The notes under the pieces are model-generated. The model was not told where the DNA came from. It saw only the letters and a list, made by a program, of their open reading frames with translations, and searched no databases. Both the position numbers and the translations under genes were made by a program. 64,000 bases of DNA. It comes from Marinobacter adhaerens HP15. GTDB lineage: Bacteria > Pseudomonadota > Gammaproteobacteria > Pseudomonadales > Oleiphilaceae. Numbering within the stretch: position 1 is the stretch's first letter; the number at the start of each line of letters is the position of its first letter. Positions 8,180 to 17,284 of the stretch are shown here, piece after piece. Where the stretch lies: positions 1,674,001 to 1,738,000 of the forward strand of contig NC_017506.1 of the NCBI RefSeq assembly GCF_000166295.1. The letters are read 5' to 3'.

Positions 8180-11119
8180 ATGAGTGACTCCCAGGGGAGC
8201 CCAGGCAATTTCAATTTTGGTATTCGCCGTCTGGTGTTGGTGGATTCCGCCGGCTTCTGTTACGTGGAAATTCCGGTGGATAACCATGGCCTCATCCTGG
8301 GGCCGGGCAATCTGGGCAAATCCAGCCTCCTGAACTCCCTACGCTTGTTTTTGCTGCCGGAGAACAACTTCAAGAACAGCCGCAAGAAATTTGCCTTCCG
8401 TAATGCCAGCGCCGGTAGCTTTTACACCAACGAGGAAAGCTACCAGCATTACTTTCCCAGCCAGTTCAGTTTCCTGATCATGGAAGCCGAGAACCGGGCC
8501 GGGGTGCATTGCCAGATCCTGTATCGGGACAGCGCCAGCCAGCTCAGCTACGGCCGAGCTTTTGTGCCGGTGGGCTACGATCAGCTGCGGCCACTGTTCT
8601 GGGATGGAAATGATGAGGACGGCATTGGCCAGGCGGTGCCGGAGCTGTCGTTCAGCCGCTTGTCCGAAAAGCTGAAAAAGCTCTCCAAGGAAACCCGGCT
8701 GGTGAATGACCCGGCCAAACTCAAACAAATGCTGTACAGCAGCGAGCTGATGAACGCCGATGCGGTGCGTTATTCCGTGCTGCCCCTGGGTGAGTCGGAT
8801 GAGCGCCGGGTGCAGTCTCTGCGCACCTTGATCCTGCTGCTGTTTGAGATGAAGGCAGACGATCAGGCCATGTCCAATGCGGTGGCCAGCATCATCGAGG
8901 CAGACAAGAAATTCGCCGACGATGCCTTTGATTTCAACATCGACGACTTCCTTAATCGCCACGACCAGTTGAAGCAGCAGCAAACCCAGCTCACGAGAAT
9001 CGAGAAAGAGCGTTCACGGTTTGAAAAGCTCCAGAAGGATTATCAGGCCTACCAGACGCTGCTTCGCAGTCAGCATGATTTTGCCGCGTTTCGCGATGGT
9101 GTGAGCGATGCCCTGCAGGATATTGGCGCAAGGCGTAAAGCCGCGGTGGAGGCTTTCAACGAGCAGAACGAGACGCTGCGCCATGTGCTGCAGGCTCTGA
9201 AAAAGCTGGAGCAGGACGCCAGCGGCCTGAAAGGCGAGATCCGTTCCGCCGATCGGCGTATCAAGCAGGCCGAGCAAAATCAGAAAGACGGCGATTTGTT
9301 GGTTTCCCAATACGGTGAGATGACGCTTCAGGAAATCGAGGAGATCCAGAAAGAGGAACTCGATAGCAAGAAAGGGCACCTGGCCGCCCTGAAAAGTGCC
9401 GCCCAGGCCGAGATCCGGCTGGAACAGATCCAGAAAAAGAAGCAGGAGCTTGAGCGCAAGCTGGAATCCCTGAAGGAACGGGAAAGCAAGCAACATTGGC
9501 AGCTTCAGAACCAGCTGGACGAGGCCACCGCCGCACCGCTGCGGGCGGTGGACCCCCGATTGGTGATGGCGAGCCCCGGCCAGGATCTGGACGCCGACAG
9601 CAAGGCGGCCATCGAGGCATTCGCCGGGCTGTTTGTGCCTACTGAGAAAGGCTTTGACTGGTTCGATGCCGAATATCAGGCCCAGCCAGCGCGGCAGACT
9701 GACTTTGCAGAGCAGCGCCGGCATATTGAAGGTGAGCTTCATGGGCTGGAAAAGGAGCGGGCCGAGCTGTCGGACACTGCCAATCAGGAACACGATCGGC
9801 CACGATTGATCGAGCGCACCGAGAAAGAGATCCGTGCCATCGAGAAAGATCTGGAAACGCTGCAGCGTTACCCGGCGACTGCGACCACTCTTCGGGACGC
9901 AACCCAGGAAAAGCAGGCGGCGGAGGAACAGCTGGCCAAACTGGAAGAGCAGGCCCGGCTGGAGCAGGAAAAGCAGGATGCGGTGCAGCAGAAGGCCGCC
10001 AAAGCCAGGGCCGAAAAAGAGCGGATCGAGGAGCGGGAACGGGAGCTGGCGGGCCTCAGCCGGAGCGTTGGCACGGTAGAGCACCGGTTCCCGCATCTGA
10101 AAGCGGTGGAAGCGGAACAGCCGTTGGACACCGAACAGGTGTCTGTGGCGGCATTTGACGACCTGCAAACCCAGCTGGACGACCTGGAGGAGCGCCGTCG
10201 CAGTATCCTCGACCACCTTCGCCAGTTCGTGTATCTCGGCATCCACGAAGATACCGAAGGCGAACTACAGAAAGACAGCCCCGCGTCATCGGCTATTCGG
10301 GAAACGTTCAAAGGCCTCTCAGATCTGTTTGCCGGCATGGCAGAGCGCTGGAATGTGCTGGAGCAGCAGGTGGGTATCCACAATGAAACCGTGGCCAGCT
10401 ACCGACAGGCCCTGAAATCCAATCACGAGCACATTTCCCGTTTCGAAGCGCAGCTGAACCGCGAGCTGGAAGGCGTGCGCATCAACGATCTGGTGGAAAT
10501 CCGCGTGGATATCCACACCGATCCGAAATTCCGCAATCTGGTGGAAGAAGCCAACAACATCGACCCCTATGGCAACCAGCTGCAGTCCGACGCGTTCTAT
10601 GATCGTTTGCGGGTGTTTGTGGCGGACTTTTTCGGGGAGGGCGGCAGCAAGCGCCTGACCATGGACAAGGTGATCACCGGCATTTCCTACCGTACCCGCA
10701 AGGAAAACGCCACAAGCCTCGACAAGAAGGGCCAGTCCACCTCCACCACGGCCCTGATCAATCTGGAACTGGTGTACCGGCTGCTGAAACGGGTGTTGTA
10801 CCCGGGCGTTCAGTTGTCGTTCCCCATGGTGCTGGATGAGCTGGCCAGCGTGGACATCAGCCAGATGCCGTCGCTGCTGGAGCGTCTCCGCAAGCAGGGC
10901 TTCAACCTGTTCTCTGCGGCCACTCACAGTGCCAGCGCGGAAGTGATTTACCTGATCGGCCGGCACCTGGAAGTAGGGCAGATGCGCACCGCGAAGCCGT
11001 ACAGCCCGCAGCGCACCCTGGTGTTCTGGGGTGGGGCCGAGGGCTTCACCAACGGCGAGGCCATGAGCCACTGGGCTGACCAGACCCAAGCCAGCTTGAT
11101 GGAGCCGGTGGATGAGTAA
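8180..11119 (+). CDS. mksB: MksB-like SMC ATPase (condensin)
   Basis: 979 residues with SMC architecture. The N-terminal head has Walker A GPGNLGKSS (about residues 40-48). Long Glu/Lys/Gln-rich coiled coils fill roughly residues 270-450 and 520-640, with a hinge-like region between. The C-terminal head has a signature-like GQSTSTTALIN and Walker B FPMVLDELASVD. In MksBEF systems this ATPase extrudes or compacts DNA with a kleisin (MksF) and MksE. The next gene overlaps it by eight bases. The SMC gene is first, whereas in P. aeruginosa mksFEB and in jetABCD it follows the other two, as I recall. The family is clear; the exact subfamily is uncertain. Confidence 0.78.
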   Translation: MSDSQGSPGNFNFGIRRLVLVDSAGFCYVEIPVDNHGLILGPGNLGKSSLLNSLRLFLLPENNFKNSRKKFAFRNASAGSFYTNEESYQHYFPSQFSFLIMEAENRAGVHCQILYRDSASQLSYGRAFVPVGYDQLRPLFWDGNDEDGIGQAVPELSFSRLSEKLKKLSKETRLVNDPAKLKQMLYSSELMNADAVRYSVLPLGESDERRVQSLRTLILLLFEMKADDQAMSNAVASIIEADKKFADDAFDFNIDDFLNRHDQLKQQQTQLTRIEKERSRFEKLQKDYQAYQTLLRSQHDFAAFRDGVSDALQDIGARRKAAVEAFNEQNETLRHVLQALKKLEQDASGLKGEIRSADRRIKQAEQNQKDGDLLVSQYGEMTLQEIEEIQKEELDSKKGHLAALKSAAQAEIRLEQIQKKKQELERKLESLKERESKQHWQLQNQLDEATAAPLRAVDPRLVMASPGQDLDADSKAAIEAFAGLFVPTEKGFDWFDAEYQAQPARQTDFAEQRRHIEGELHGLEKERAELSDTANQEHDRPRLIERTEKEIRAIEKDLETLQRYPATATTLRDATQEKQAAEEQLAKLEEQARLEQEKQDAVQQKAAKARAEKERIEERERELAGLSRSVGTVEHRFPHLKAVEAEQPLDTEQVSVAAFDDLQTQLDDLEERRRSILDHLRQFVYLGIHEDTEGELQKDSPASSAIRETFKGLSDLFAGMAERWNVLEQQVGIHNETVASYRQALKSNHEHISRFEAQLNRELEGVRINDLVEIRVDIHTDPKFRNLVEEANNIDPYGNQLQSDAFYDRLRVFVADFFGEGGSKRLTMDKVITGISYRTRKENATSLDKKGQSTSTTALINLELVYRLLKRVLYPGVQLSFPMVLDELASVDISQMPSLLERLRKQGFNLFSAATHSASAEVIYLIGRHLEVGQMRTAKPYSPQRTLVFWGGAEGFTNGEAMSHWADQTQASLMEPVDE

Positions 11120-12512
11120 ACGCTTCAGCACCCTGGATACCACCCGGCTGCTGTTCGAGCACCCGAAGATCCTGTTCCGGATGATCGAGCGGATGGACCG
11201 GAACGAAGCCCGGTATATCCGCGAGAGCGATCTGGTGGCCGAGGTGATGGACTACACCCGCACCCTTGGCAACGCCGACCGGGATCGGGTGCGTTTTGCG
11301 CTGAATACCGACAATCTGTTCCGCAGTGGCCTGGTGATCGACATCATCAAGGCCGAAGGTGAACGTCGATTGGTGTTCCAGGATGCCCTGATCAACCTGA
11401 TGCGCGCCTGCAACGCGTCGCTGTACCAGGAACTGACCGATGCCCGCCTGCGCGGCCATCTGGTTACCCTTCGGGACGTGCGCAATCGGCTCGAGACCAG
11501 CACTTTCAGCGAGGCGGATCCGGACTACACCGAACTGAGGGATGATCTGAACGAGCGGGTGAGCCAGCTCATCGGCATGCTGCGCCAGAATGTCCTGCGC
11601 ATGCAGACCATCAGTGCGCAGCTTGCGGACCTGTCCGGCGACGCCAGCCGGGCGCCCGAGAAATTCCTGGAGTTCCGCCAGAACCTGTTTGAGCAGATCG
11701 TTACCCTGTACGAGCGCCACATCAAGCCGACCCTGGTGTTCCTGAACCCGGATACACGGCTGCCGGATGGCAGCAACCTGTTCGAAACCCTGGAAGCGAT
11801 GGTGCGGTTGCTGGAAAATCACGGCGATCACAGCCTGGCAGACCAGTTGTTCCGTTCGTCCATCAGCCTGAACGCCCTGTACAAACCCATTCAGGCGGTG
11901 GCCCAGGAGGTGGAGCACTTCCTGCGCAAGACGCGCCAGGGAATGGTCCAGTACAACGCCATGGAGTATTTCTACGGCAAACTGCAGGAACTCAAGGGCG
12001 AAACCGAGACTCTCAGCCTGAAACGAAAGAGGCTGGAAGGTGGAGACTTTGCCCGCAGCATCGGTTTCCTGATCGGCCTCCGTGCCCAGCAACGCCCGAA
12101 ACACTACGCCTTCGGTGAATCTTCCAGCTACTACCAGCTGTTGTTCAGCGAACTGGACCTGCGCCTGAACGACCTCCGACGCAAGGCAGAAGTGCCGGTT
12201 TTGCAGGAAGTGGATGGCAGTGGTCGCCATACCCGGATCGATGTCCAGCGCATCAACCAGCTCTATCAATGGCTGGAGACTCTGGAACTGCGGCCAACAA
12301 CCGATCTGGTACGTGAGCTTCACGGGCGCCTGGATGGCTTCATCCCGGGCTATCGCTTTCCGGACCTGCTGGCAGCGTTAAACCGGCTGGTAAACTCGCC
12401 GCCCGAGGGCCTGCAGGTGGTGACTACCAACCGCTTCCGAATCCTTGATCAGTCAACCGACAGTGAACAGTTTGTCTACCGAAAGCGTCGCCTGGAGCAA
12501 CAGAATGTCTGA
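11112..12512 (+). CDS. mksF: MksF/JetA-like kleisin subunit
   Basis: 466 residues, mostly helical. It resembles the MksF/JetA kleisin that bridges the SMC heads: an N-terminal winged-helix-like segment (LLFEHPKILFRMIERM) and a central helical bundle (SQLIGMLRQNVLRMQTIS, QYNAMEYFYGKL). ATG 11112 overlaps the mksB stop by eight bases and its own stop overlaps mksE by eight, so the three products are translationally coupled. I identify it by position, length and overall character rather than by a catalytic motif. Confidence 0.72.
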   Translation: MSKRFSTLDTTRLLFEHPKILFRMIERMDRNEARYIRESDLVAEVMDYTRTLGNADRDRVRFALNTDNLFRSGLVIDIIKAEGERRLVFQDALINLMRACNASLYQELTDARLRGHLVTLRDVRNRLETSTFSEADPDYTELRDDLNERVSQLIGMLRQNVLRMQTISAQLADLSGDASRAPEKFLEFRQNLFEQIVTLYERHIKPTLVFLNPDTRLPDGSNLFETLEAMVRLLENHGDHSLADQLFRSSISLNALYKPIQAVAQEVEHFLRKTRQGMVQYNAMEYFYGKLQELKGETETLSLKRKRLEGGDFARSIGFLIGLRAQQRPKHYAFGESSSYYQLLFSELDLRLNDLRRKAEVPVLQEVDGSGRHTRIDVQRINQLYQWLETLELRPTTDLVRELHGRLDGFIPGYRFPDLLAALNRLVNSPPEGLQVVTTNRFRILDQSTDSEQFVYRKRRLEQQNV

Positions 12513-13074
12513 GTTTGAAGAAATCCTCCCGGCCCACAGCGCCGCGATCTACCGGGAATTCCAGGCCGGCCGGGTGATTGTGCGTGATGTGTGGGACAGC
12601 AACCGCTCCGAGCTGCGTGCCAATCCGCTCTACAACCTGCTGTATAACCATCTGTCCCATTTCCGGACCTTCTATGAGCATCTGGGCAGCGAGCTGGTGT
12701 TCAACGAAACCGGCGCGTTTTTCTTCCTCAAGGAAAGCAGTGACGACGAGAATGAAGAGCACGACGAGAACGCCTTCCGCGTGCAGGTAATCCTACTGTT
12801 GATTGGGCGTTACTTCGCACGCAGCGGTCGGGATCTTGAATACCTTGGCCGGCCCGACGCCGGGCTGAACGAGCAAGACCTATCGGCCCTGGCGAGCGAT
12901 GAGGAATGCCAGGAAATCCTGAGGGCCGCACGGTTTGAGAAAGGCCTGCCGGAAGCTCTGGACTACCTCGATAAACGCCACCTCCTGTTTCGAGCCGGTG
13001 CAGGGCGCTGTTTCCTGAGTTCCGCCGGGATGTATTTCCTGCAGGAGTTGGTTCGGGAGTTTGAACAGGGGTAG
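12505..13074 (+). CDS. mksE: MksE/JetB-like condensin accessory subunit
   Basis: 189 residues from ATG 12505, which sits inside the end of mksF. It has features of the MksE/JetB winged-helix family: NPLYNLLYNHLSHFRTFYEHLG and FFLKESS near the N-terminus, an acidic loop (SSDDENEEHDEN), and a C-terminal helix. MksE proteins bind the kleisin. No jetD-like TOPRIM nuclease follows; the next gene is convergent. This argues for a housekeeping condensin, not a complete Wadjet plasmid-defence system. Confidence 0.75.
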   Translation: MSEFEEILPAHSAAIYREFQAGRVIVRDVWDSNRSELRANPLYNLLYNHLSHFRTFYEHLGSELVFNETGAFFFLKESSDDENEEHDENAFRVQVILLLIGRYFARSGRDLEYLGRPDAGLNEQDLSALASDEECQEILRAARFEKGLPEALDYLDKRHLLFRAGAGRCFLSSAGMYFLQELVREFEQG

Positions 13075-13087
13075 AGGCCAAGTGCAC

Positions 13088-14560
13088 TCAGGCCATTGAC
13101 GTTTCTTCGCCTTCTTTCTCAAGATCTGACTCTAACTGCCTAATGCACACGTCAAATGCCCGGCTGATCCTGGTCTGGTCCTTGATCATGGCCAGCCGTG
13201 GCCATGTGGCCTGTTCACCAAGATTGATATACATCTCGAGATCTTCAGGGCTCGGGTTGGAGAGGACCTTTCGGTAAAGGGACGCCTTGGGCGGGAAATG
13301 GATGTTGATGTCCCCGAGGTATTGCTGACTGGTCATGGCGTAGGCCTGCTCGATGAGTGGCCGGATGATGCCGGGGTGTGGGCTTTGCTTGGTCAGTTTC
13401 AGCGCCGTGGCAATCTGGCCGTGGGCGAGGGAGACTGCCGCACGTTTGGCCCAGGCCGTTATGCCACTCTGGTCGTGGTGACTGATGAATGGCACCACGT
13501 GGGGGTTGGCCTGGCTTACGATGGTTTTGTTCACGTTGTGCAGGCGTGCCATGCGCATCAGTGGCAGGTCGCCATGCACGCTGCCGTCAATCCAGCTTTC
13601 GGTGGGCATGTAGGGGACACTGGTATCCCGACGACCGTTTGATTCCCGGGCCTGAAGAACCACAGGCGGAAATATGCCCGGCACGGCGCAGGAGGCCATC
13701 ACAGCCGAATCCACCAGCACAGCCGGTGAGGACAGCCAGTTGAGCAGCCGTGGCTTCTGCTGGGTACGGGTGGGGGAGACGGAGATATTCAGTGTTCGGC
13801 CACTGTGCTCATACGCTTCCTTGAAACTGACGCTGCCCAGATTGTGCTGGAGATGCTCCTGAAGTTGGCGCGGATCCATGGCATGGCCCGCCCTCAAGCC
13901 TTCGGTGACGCCGAGCCAGCGGAAGGCATTCAGGTGAATCCGTTCCGGATGGTTAAAAAACTCTGCCAGTTCCTTGTCGTCCCGTGTGCAGATGGCACCC
14001 GCCACGATGGCACCCATGCTGGAGCCTGCCATCACATCCGGCAGCAGGTCCTGTCGCCAGAGCGCCCGGGTGACACCGATGTGGTAAATACCAAAGGCTG
14101 CACCACCGCTGAGCATCAGGGCCGGCCGGCCATAGACCCGCTCGGCGTCCTGAAACATTTTCAGTTTTCTGGCGGTTGTCACTTCCGGGATAGGATGGTC
14201 GCAAATGAATTCCATGGACGTCTCGACGGCATCCAGGAATTCACCTACCAGTCGATTGGTGCCGCTGCGCGCCACGGTGTAAAGATCGGGATTGGATAAT
14301 TCGCCCAGGTGACGGTAGAGGCTTTCCTGAAGTATCCGGATCAGTCGCCGCGTGTCGCCATTCTGCCTGCAATGGTCCATGAGGCCCATGTGCTTGCGCA
14401 TCAGGCTTTCATGCAGCATCCCGGTTTCTTCCTGCTCACGCCAGGCCAGCAGCCCGTCCATGTCATCGAGCGCGGTAGCGGCCTCGCACCACTGCTCGTA
14501 GTCATGGGCCTGTTCCAGTTGCTGCTGGAGCTGTTTGCGGGTCTTCGCGGCGTGTTTCAT
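13088..14560 (-). CDS. Patatin-like phospholipase with N-terminal DUF3336
   Basis: 490 residues. The N-terminal ~130 residues (LQQQLEQAHDYEQW and following) match the DUF3336 extension of this lipase group. The patatin core begins with the oxyanion loop LSGGAAFGIYH. The nucleophile elbow is GSSMG (Ser near residue 181) and the catalytic Asp lies in DGSVHGD, giving the Ser-Asp dyad. No signal peptide is seen, so it is probably cytoplasmic or membrane-associated. It converges on the mks operon with a 13-base gap. Confidence 0.88.
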   Translation of the reverse strand: MKHAAKTRKQLQQQLEQAHDYEQWCEAATALDDMDGLLAWREQEETGMLHESLMRKHMGLMDHCRQNGDTRRLIRILQESLYRHLGELSNPDLYTVARSGTNRLVGEFLDAVETSMEFICDHPIPEVTTARKLKMFQDAERVYGRPALMLSGGAAFGIYHIGVTRALWRQDLLPDVMAGSSMGAIVAGAICTRDDKELAEFFNHPERIHLNAFRWLGVTEGLRAGHAMDPRQLQEHLQHNLGSVSFKEAYEHSGRTLNISVSPTRTQQKPRLLNWLSSPAVLVDSAVMASCAVPGIFPPVVLQARESNGRRDTSVPYMPTESWIDGSVHGDLPLMRMARLHNVNKTIVSQANPHVVPFISHHDQSGITAWAKRAAVSLAHGQIATALKLTKQSPHPGIIRPLIEQAYAMTSQQYLGDINIHFPPKASLYRKVLSNPSPEDLEMYINLGEQATWPRLAMIKDQTRISRAFDVCIRQLESDLEKEGEETSMA

Positions 14561-14587
14561 GCCTTTTACCTTAACTCATCCTGGCGG

Positions 14588-14616
14588 GAAAAAAGAAACC
14601 CCTGCCGGAGCAGGGG
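14588..14616 (-). terminator. Rho-independent terminator of the duplicated lipoprotein gene
   Basis: On the minus strand, CCCCTGC (14616-14610), loop TCCG, and GCAGGGG (14605-14599) are followed by TTTCTTTTTTT (14598-14588). This is a strong GC stem with a long T tract, 36 bases past the lipoprotein stop. Confidence 0.85.
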
Positions 14617-14651
14617 TCGCTTTCTGAACCGGGTCCAGGACCGGACGGCTA

Positions 14652-16763
14652 TCAGATAGCCACGGGATCTTGAATAACTGTATGGATAAACTGGATCACG
14701 TTACGGGTATCTTCGGCCTGTTTAACGAATGCCTCGATGTTGCTGCCGGTGTAGCTATCGCTGTCAAGTACACGGATCCAGAGGTCGTCTGTTTTGTCGA
14801 TGTAAGCGCAGCTCAGGTTGTCTGGTTGGCGTTCCACATAACTTACATCCACCCCAGAGTAGATCGATTCAGTGGTATGGCTGAAGTTACTGTAATCAAC
14901 GTAGCCGCTAACAAGACGCTTGACACCGCATTCTGCGGCATTGCCCTGGCATGCTGCGGTGCCGTGTTTGAGGAACAGCAGGCCTTCATCGGCCAGCACT
15001 TGGTCCGGCAACTCAATAGCGATCTGCTTGGTAACCCAGGTGCCCTCGTCCATGACTTCTATCGTGCCTTCCAGCTTGCCCCAGCGCATAAGCGCCCAGT
15101 ACAGAGCCAGGCCAGCAAGAGGGGAGTCGACGGTCTGATAGTGACTGAGATTACCGGTACCATCGTCGACGCCGTAAGCGAGTCGACCGGACAGGTCGAG
15201 TTTCAGGCCGACGGAGGCATTGATGGAGTTCATTACGTCATTAAGGGTTCGATCGAGTACCCGAGGATTGCTAAGGGCAACCCGGGCCACGTTCAGGCGT
15301 CCGAGTTCCAACTCGATGACGTCGTCTTCAAACCCGGCCACGATGATGCATTCACCGGTTTCGTCCAGTTCCATGGGAACAAAACCGCCGTTCACCGAGA
15401 TCGGCTGCGGGCAACCGTTTGCGTCAAGGACGGGTACGCCATTTTCATCCCGCTCGAGCTGCCAGAGATCGCCGAATACTTCGCCCTTATAGGTGAACTC
15501 AACGCCCTCGTTCAGCCCAAGCACTGTGTTCAGGAAGACCAGCCCATCAATGGTCAGTGGAACGCTCTTGTTGGAGGCCCCGCCGAGGAATGCCGCCGCA
15601 GCATGCATTAAATCAAAGCTGTTGGGAGGGAGGGTCTCCAGCGGGGTTTCCGGCATGTCCTGAATGACATCATGGGTAAAGACGATGGTCCGTCTCGCAT
15701 CGTCGGCATGGGTTGTGAAGCCGGCAATGTTTTCGCCGTAGTAGTCTTCCAGGTCGAAGATGCGGCTCCAGGCATTCGCAACCTGATCTTCATACAGGCA
15801 GGTGGAGCCTGAGTCGATGTACTGAACATAGGAAACAAACTGGGTTACATAATCGGTCATGCGGTTATGCGTCATGTTTGAAAGATCTGCATAACCCTCA
15901 TGCAGACTCACACCACCGGTACGGCCTGGCGTTCCGTCCCGCAGATAGGAAAGGTCGCCCAGTTCCAGATCATCGCGGATTTCCTTCCATTCAGGTGGAA
16001 CCACCTGCCCGCCTTCGCGGCTCTCGGGTCCGTAACCAGCGATTCGTCCTTCTTTGAGGAGCGCATAGTACAGAGCGAGGTTTTCACGGGGTGAGTCTAT
16101 GGTCTTCTCAACCAGTTCACCATCAACTTCCGTTACCAGCACCAGTCTGCCTGCGGGATCGGTTTTGATGGCAGTAGACGCATTGATGTTGTCGACCGCC
16201 TCGGCCAGTGCCCGGGCAAAGACGGCTGGATTCTGGGTGACGGTCCTGATCATGTTCAGGCGCCCAATTTCCAGCTCGATGGTATAGGTCTCATAGCCTT
16301 CTACCACTGTGCAGGCAAAGTCCAGTTCGGTGTCGTCGAATTCTTCAACAACCATCGGGACGGTATCGTGCTCGCTGCCGTCCGGCCAGGTTATGGTTTC
16401 GGACGAAATCGGCTGTATGCAACCATTTCCGTCCAGTACCGGAACACCGTACTCATCACGCACCACCATCCAGAGGTCGCCATACAGGTTTTTCGGATCT
16501 GTGGGAACGTCGTTGAGTCCCAGTGCGGAATTGACAAAAACAACGGAATCAATGGTCAAAGGTATTTCTTTGCCAGTTGCCGCTCCCAGGAACGAAGCGG
16601 CACTGTCGAGTACTTTTTCCGAGATTGCAGGTTGCTCCGTTGAGGGCGTTGTATTCGAGCTACTCGAAGAACTTGAGCCATCCAGAAAACATCCGCTCAA
16701 CAAAGCCATTGAAGCAATTAAAGGCGCATTTATCAGATGCTTAATTGTTTTTGTACGGGACAT
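14652..16763 (-). CDS. Lipoprotein with two copies of an unrecognised ~320-residue domain
   Basis: 703 residues from ATG 16763. AAGGAG seven bases upstream fixes this start over two earlier in-frame ATGs. A signal peptide ends in lipobox LLSGC, followed by a poly-Ser linker, so the mature protein is lipid-anchored. No Asp follows the Cys, which favours outer-membrane sorting. Two repeats follow: about residues 45-375 and 380-700. Matching landmarks include PLTIDSVVFVNSALGLN / PLTIDGLVFLNTVLGLN, VRDEYGVPVLDGNGC / ERDENGVPVLDANGC, and LEIGRLN / LELGRLN. I do not recognise the domain. It stands alone, with its own terminator. Cys pairs shared by the repeats may form disulfides. Confidence 0.8.
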   Translation of the reverse strand: MSRTKTIKHLINAPLIASMALLSGCFLDGSSSSSSSNTTPSTEQPAISEKVLDSAASFLGAATGKEIPLTIDSVVFVNSALGLNDVPTDPKNLYGDLWMVVRDEYGVPVLDGNGCIQPISSETITWPDGSEHDTVPMVVEEFDDTELDFACTVVEGYETYTIELEIGRLNMIRTVTQNPAVFARALAEAVDNINASTAIKTDPAGRLVLVTEVDGELVEKTIDSPRENLALYYALLKEGRIAGYGPESREGGQVVPPEWKEIRDDLELGDLSYLRDGTPGRTGGVSLHEGYADLSNMTHNRMTDYVTQFVSYVQYIDSGSTCLYEDQVANAWSRIFDLEDYYGENIAGFTTHADDARRTIVFTHDVIQDMPETPLETLPPNSFDLMHAAAAFLGGASNKSVPLTIDGLVFLNTVLGLNEGVEFTYKGEVFGDLWQLERDENGVPVLDANGCPQPISVNGGFVPMELDETGECIIVAGFEDDVIELELGRLNVARVALSNPRVLDRTLNDVMNSINASVGLKLDLSGRLAYGVDDGTGNLSHYQTVDSPLAGLALYWALMRWGKLEGTIEVMDEGTWVTKQIAIELPDQVLADEGLLFLKHGTAACQGNAAECGVKRLVSGYVDYSNFSHTTESIYSGVDVSYVERQPDNLSCAYIDKTDDLWIRVLDSDSYTGSNIEAFVKQAEDTRNVIQFIHTVIQDPVAI

Positions 16764-17033
16764 GGTCATACTCCTTAATGCATGGGCCGAAGACCGCAAC
16801 AACTATTCGGACAGAGCATGATTGCCGGATAACAGCTTGACGGTGCGCTCAAAACGCCGCGTCTATCTCAGACGATCTGGTTCTGTATGTATAAGCGTAA
16901 GGCAGATGGGTGTTAGATTGTCTGACGTTGGTCAATTTTTGCCACACCTGTGACACCAATGCTTTGGTTTCATGCCTTCCGGTTATTTGCTATGTTTAGG
17001 CCCGTGGGTTGGGTTTTATTACCAATCAGACAT
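16764..17033. other. Intergenic region, presumed divergent promoters
   Basis: About 270 bases without a gene between the lipoprotein gene and the riboswitch. Divergent promoters must lie here, but I find no convincing -35/-10 pair (TATGTT at 16991-16996 lacks a partner at proper spacing) and no repeat or small ORF. Confidence 0.3.
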
Positions 17034-17226
17034 GTCTGCGGGAGAGACTGAATCCCTTGCGATCAGCGCCGAAGGAGCAACTGCCCCGGAAACTCTCAGG
17101 CAAAAGGACCGCTGACATGAATACTTTCCGAAGAGCTGCCGACAATCGCGTCAGTCGGCACACCGAAGGAGCAAGCGGCCGTTTTCGTTAAAACGGCTCG
17201 TGAATCTCTCAGGTCCCGTGACGGAA
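17034..17226 (+). ncRNA. Tandem glycine riboswitch
   Basis: Two consecutive glycine aptamers. Aptamer 1 spans about 17034-17116: GGAGAG, then GCGCCGAAGGAGCAA, then AACTCTCAGGCAAAAGGACC, closed by a P1 stem of GTCTGCGG with CCGCTGAC. Aptamer 2 spans about 17126-17226: AAGAGC, CACCGAAGGAGCAAG, AATCTCTCAGGT, closed by TTCCG with CGGAA. The nine-base linker fits the cooperative tandem arrangement. Downstream, CTTTCTGC (17233-17240) can pair, with two G-U wobbles, with GCAGGGAG (17249-17256), hiding a GGGAGG. This suggests control at translation. The controlled gene is the DadA-like dehydrogenase. Confidence 0.93.
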
Positions 17227-17284
17227 GGGGTGCTTTCTGCCATTTCGAGCAGGGAGGAAACCCTTGGCGCTCACGGAGATTGGA

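Noticed and set aside
9014..10246. 410-residue minus-strand frame inside mksB
   Set aside because: Leu/Phe-rich mirror of the mksB coiled coil; no SD or motif.
11046..12323. 425-residue minus-strand frame over mksF
   Set aside because: Shadow of mksF; no recognisable domain.
8180..13074. Complete Wadjet (JetABCD) defence system
   Set aside because: No JetD-like gene in the operon or nearby; the next gene is a convergent patatin-like lipase.
14670..15611. 313-residue plus-strand frame
   Set aside because: Antisense to the duplicated lipoprotein, whose signal peptide, SD and terminator are clear.
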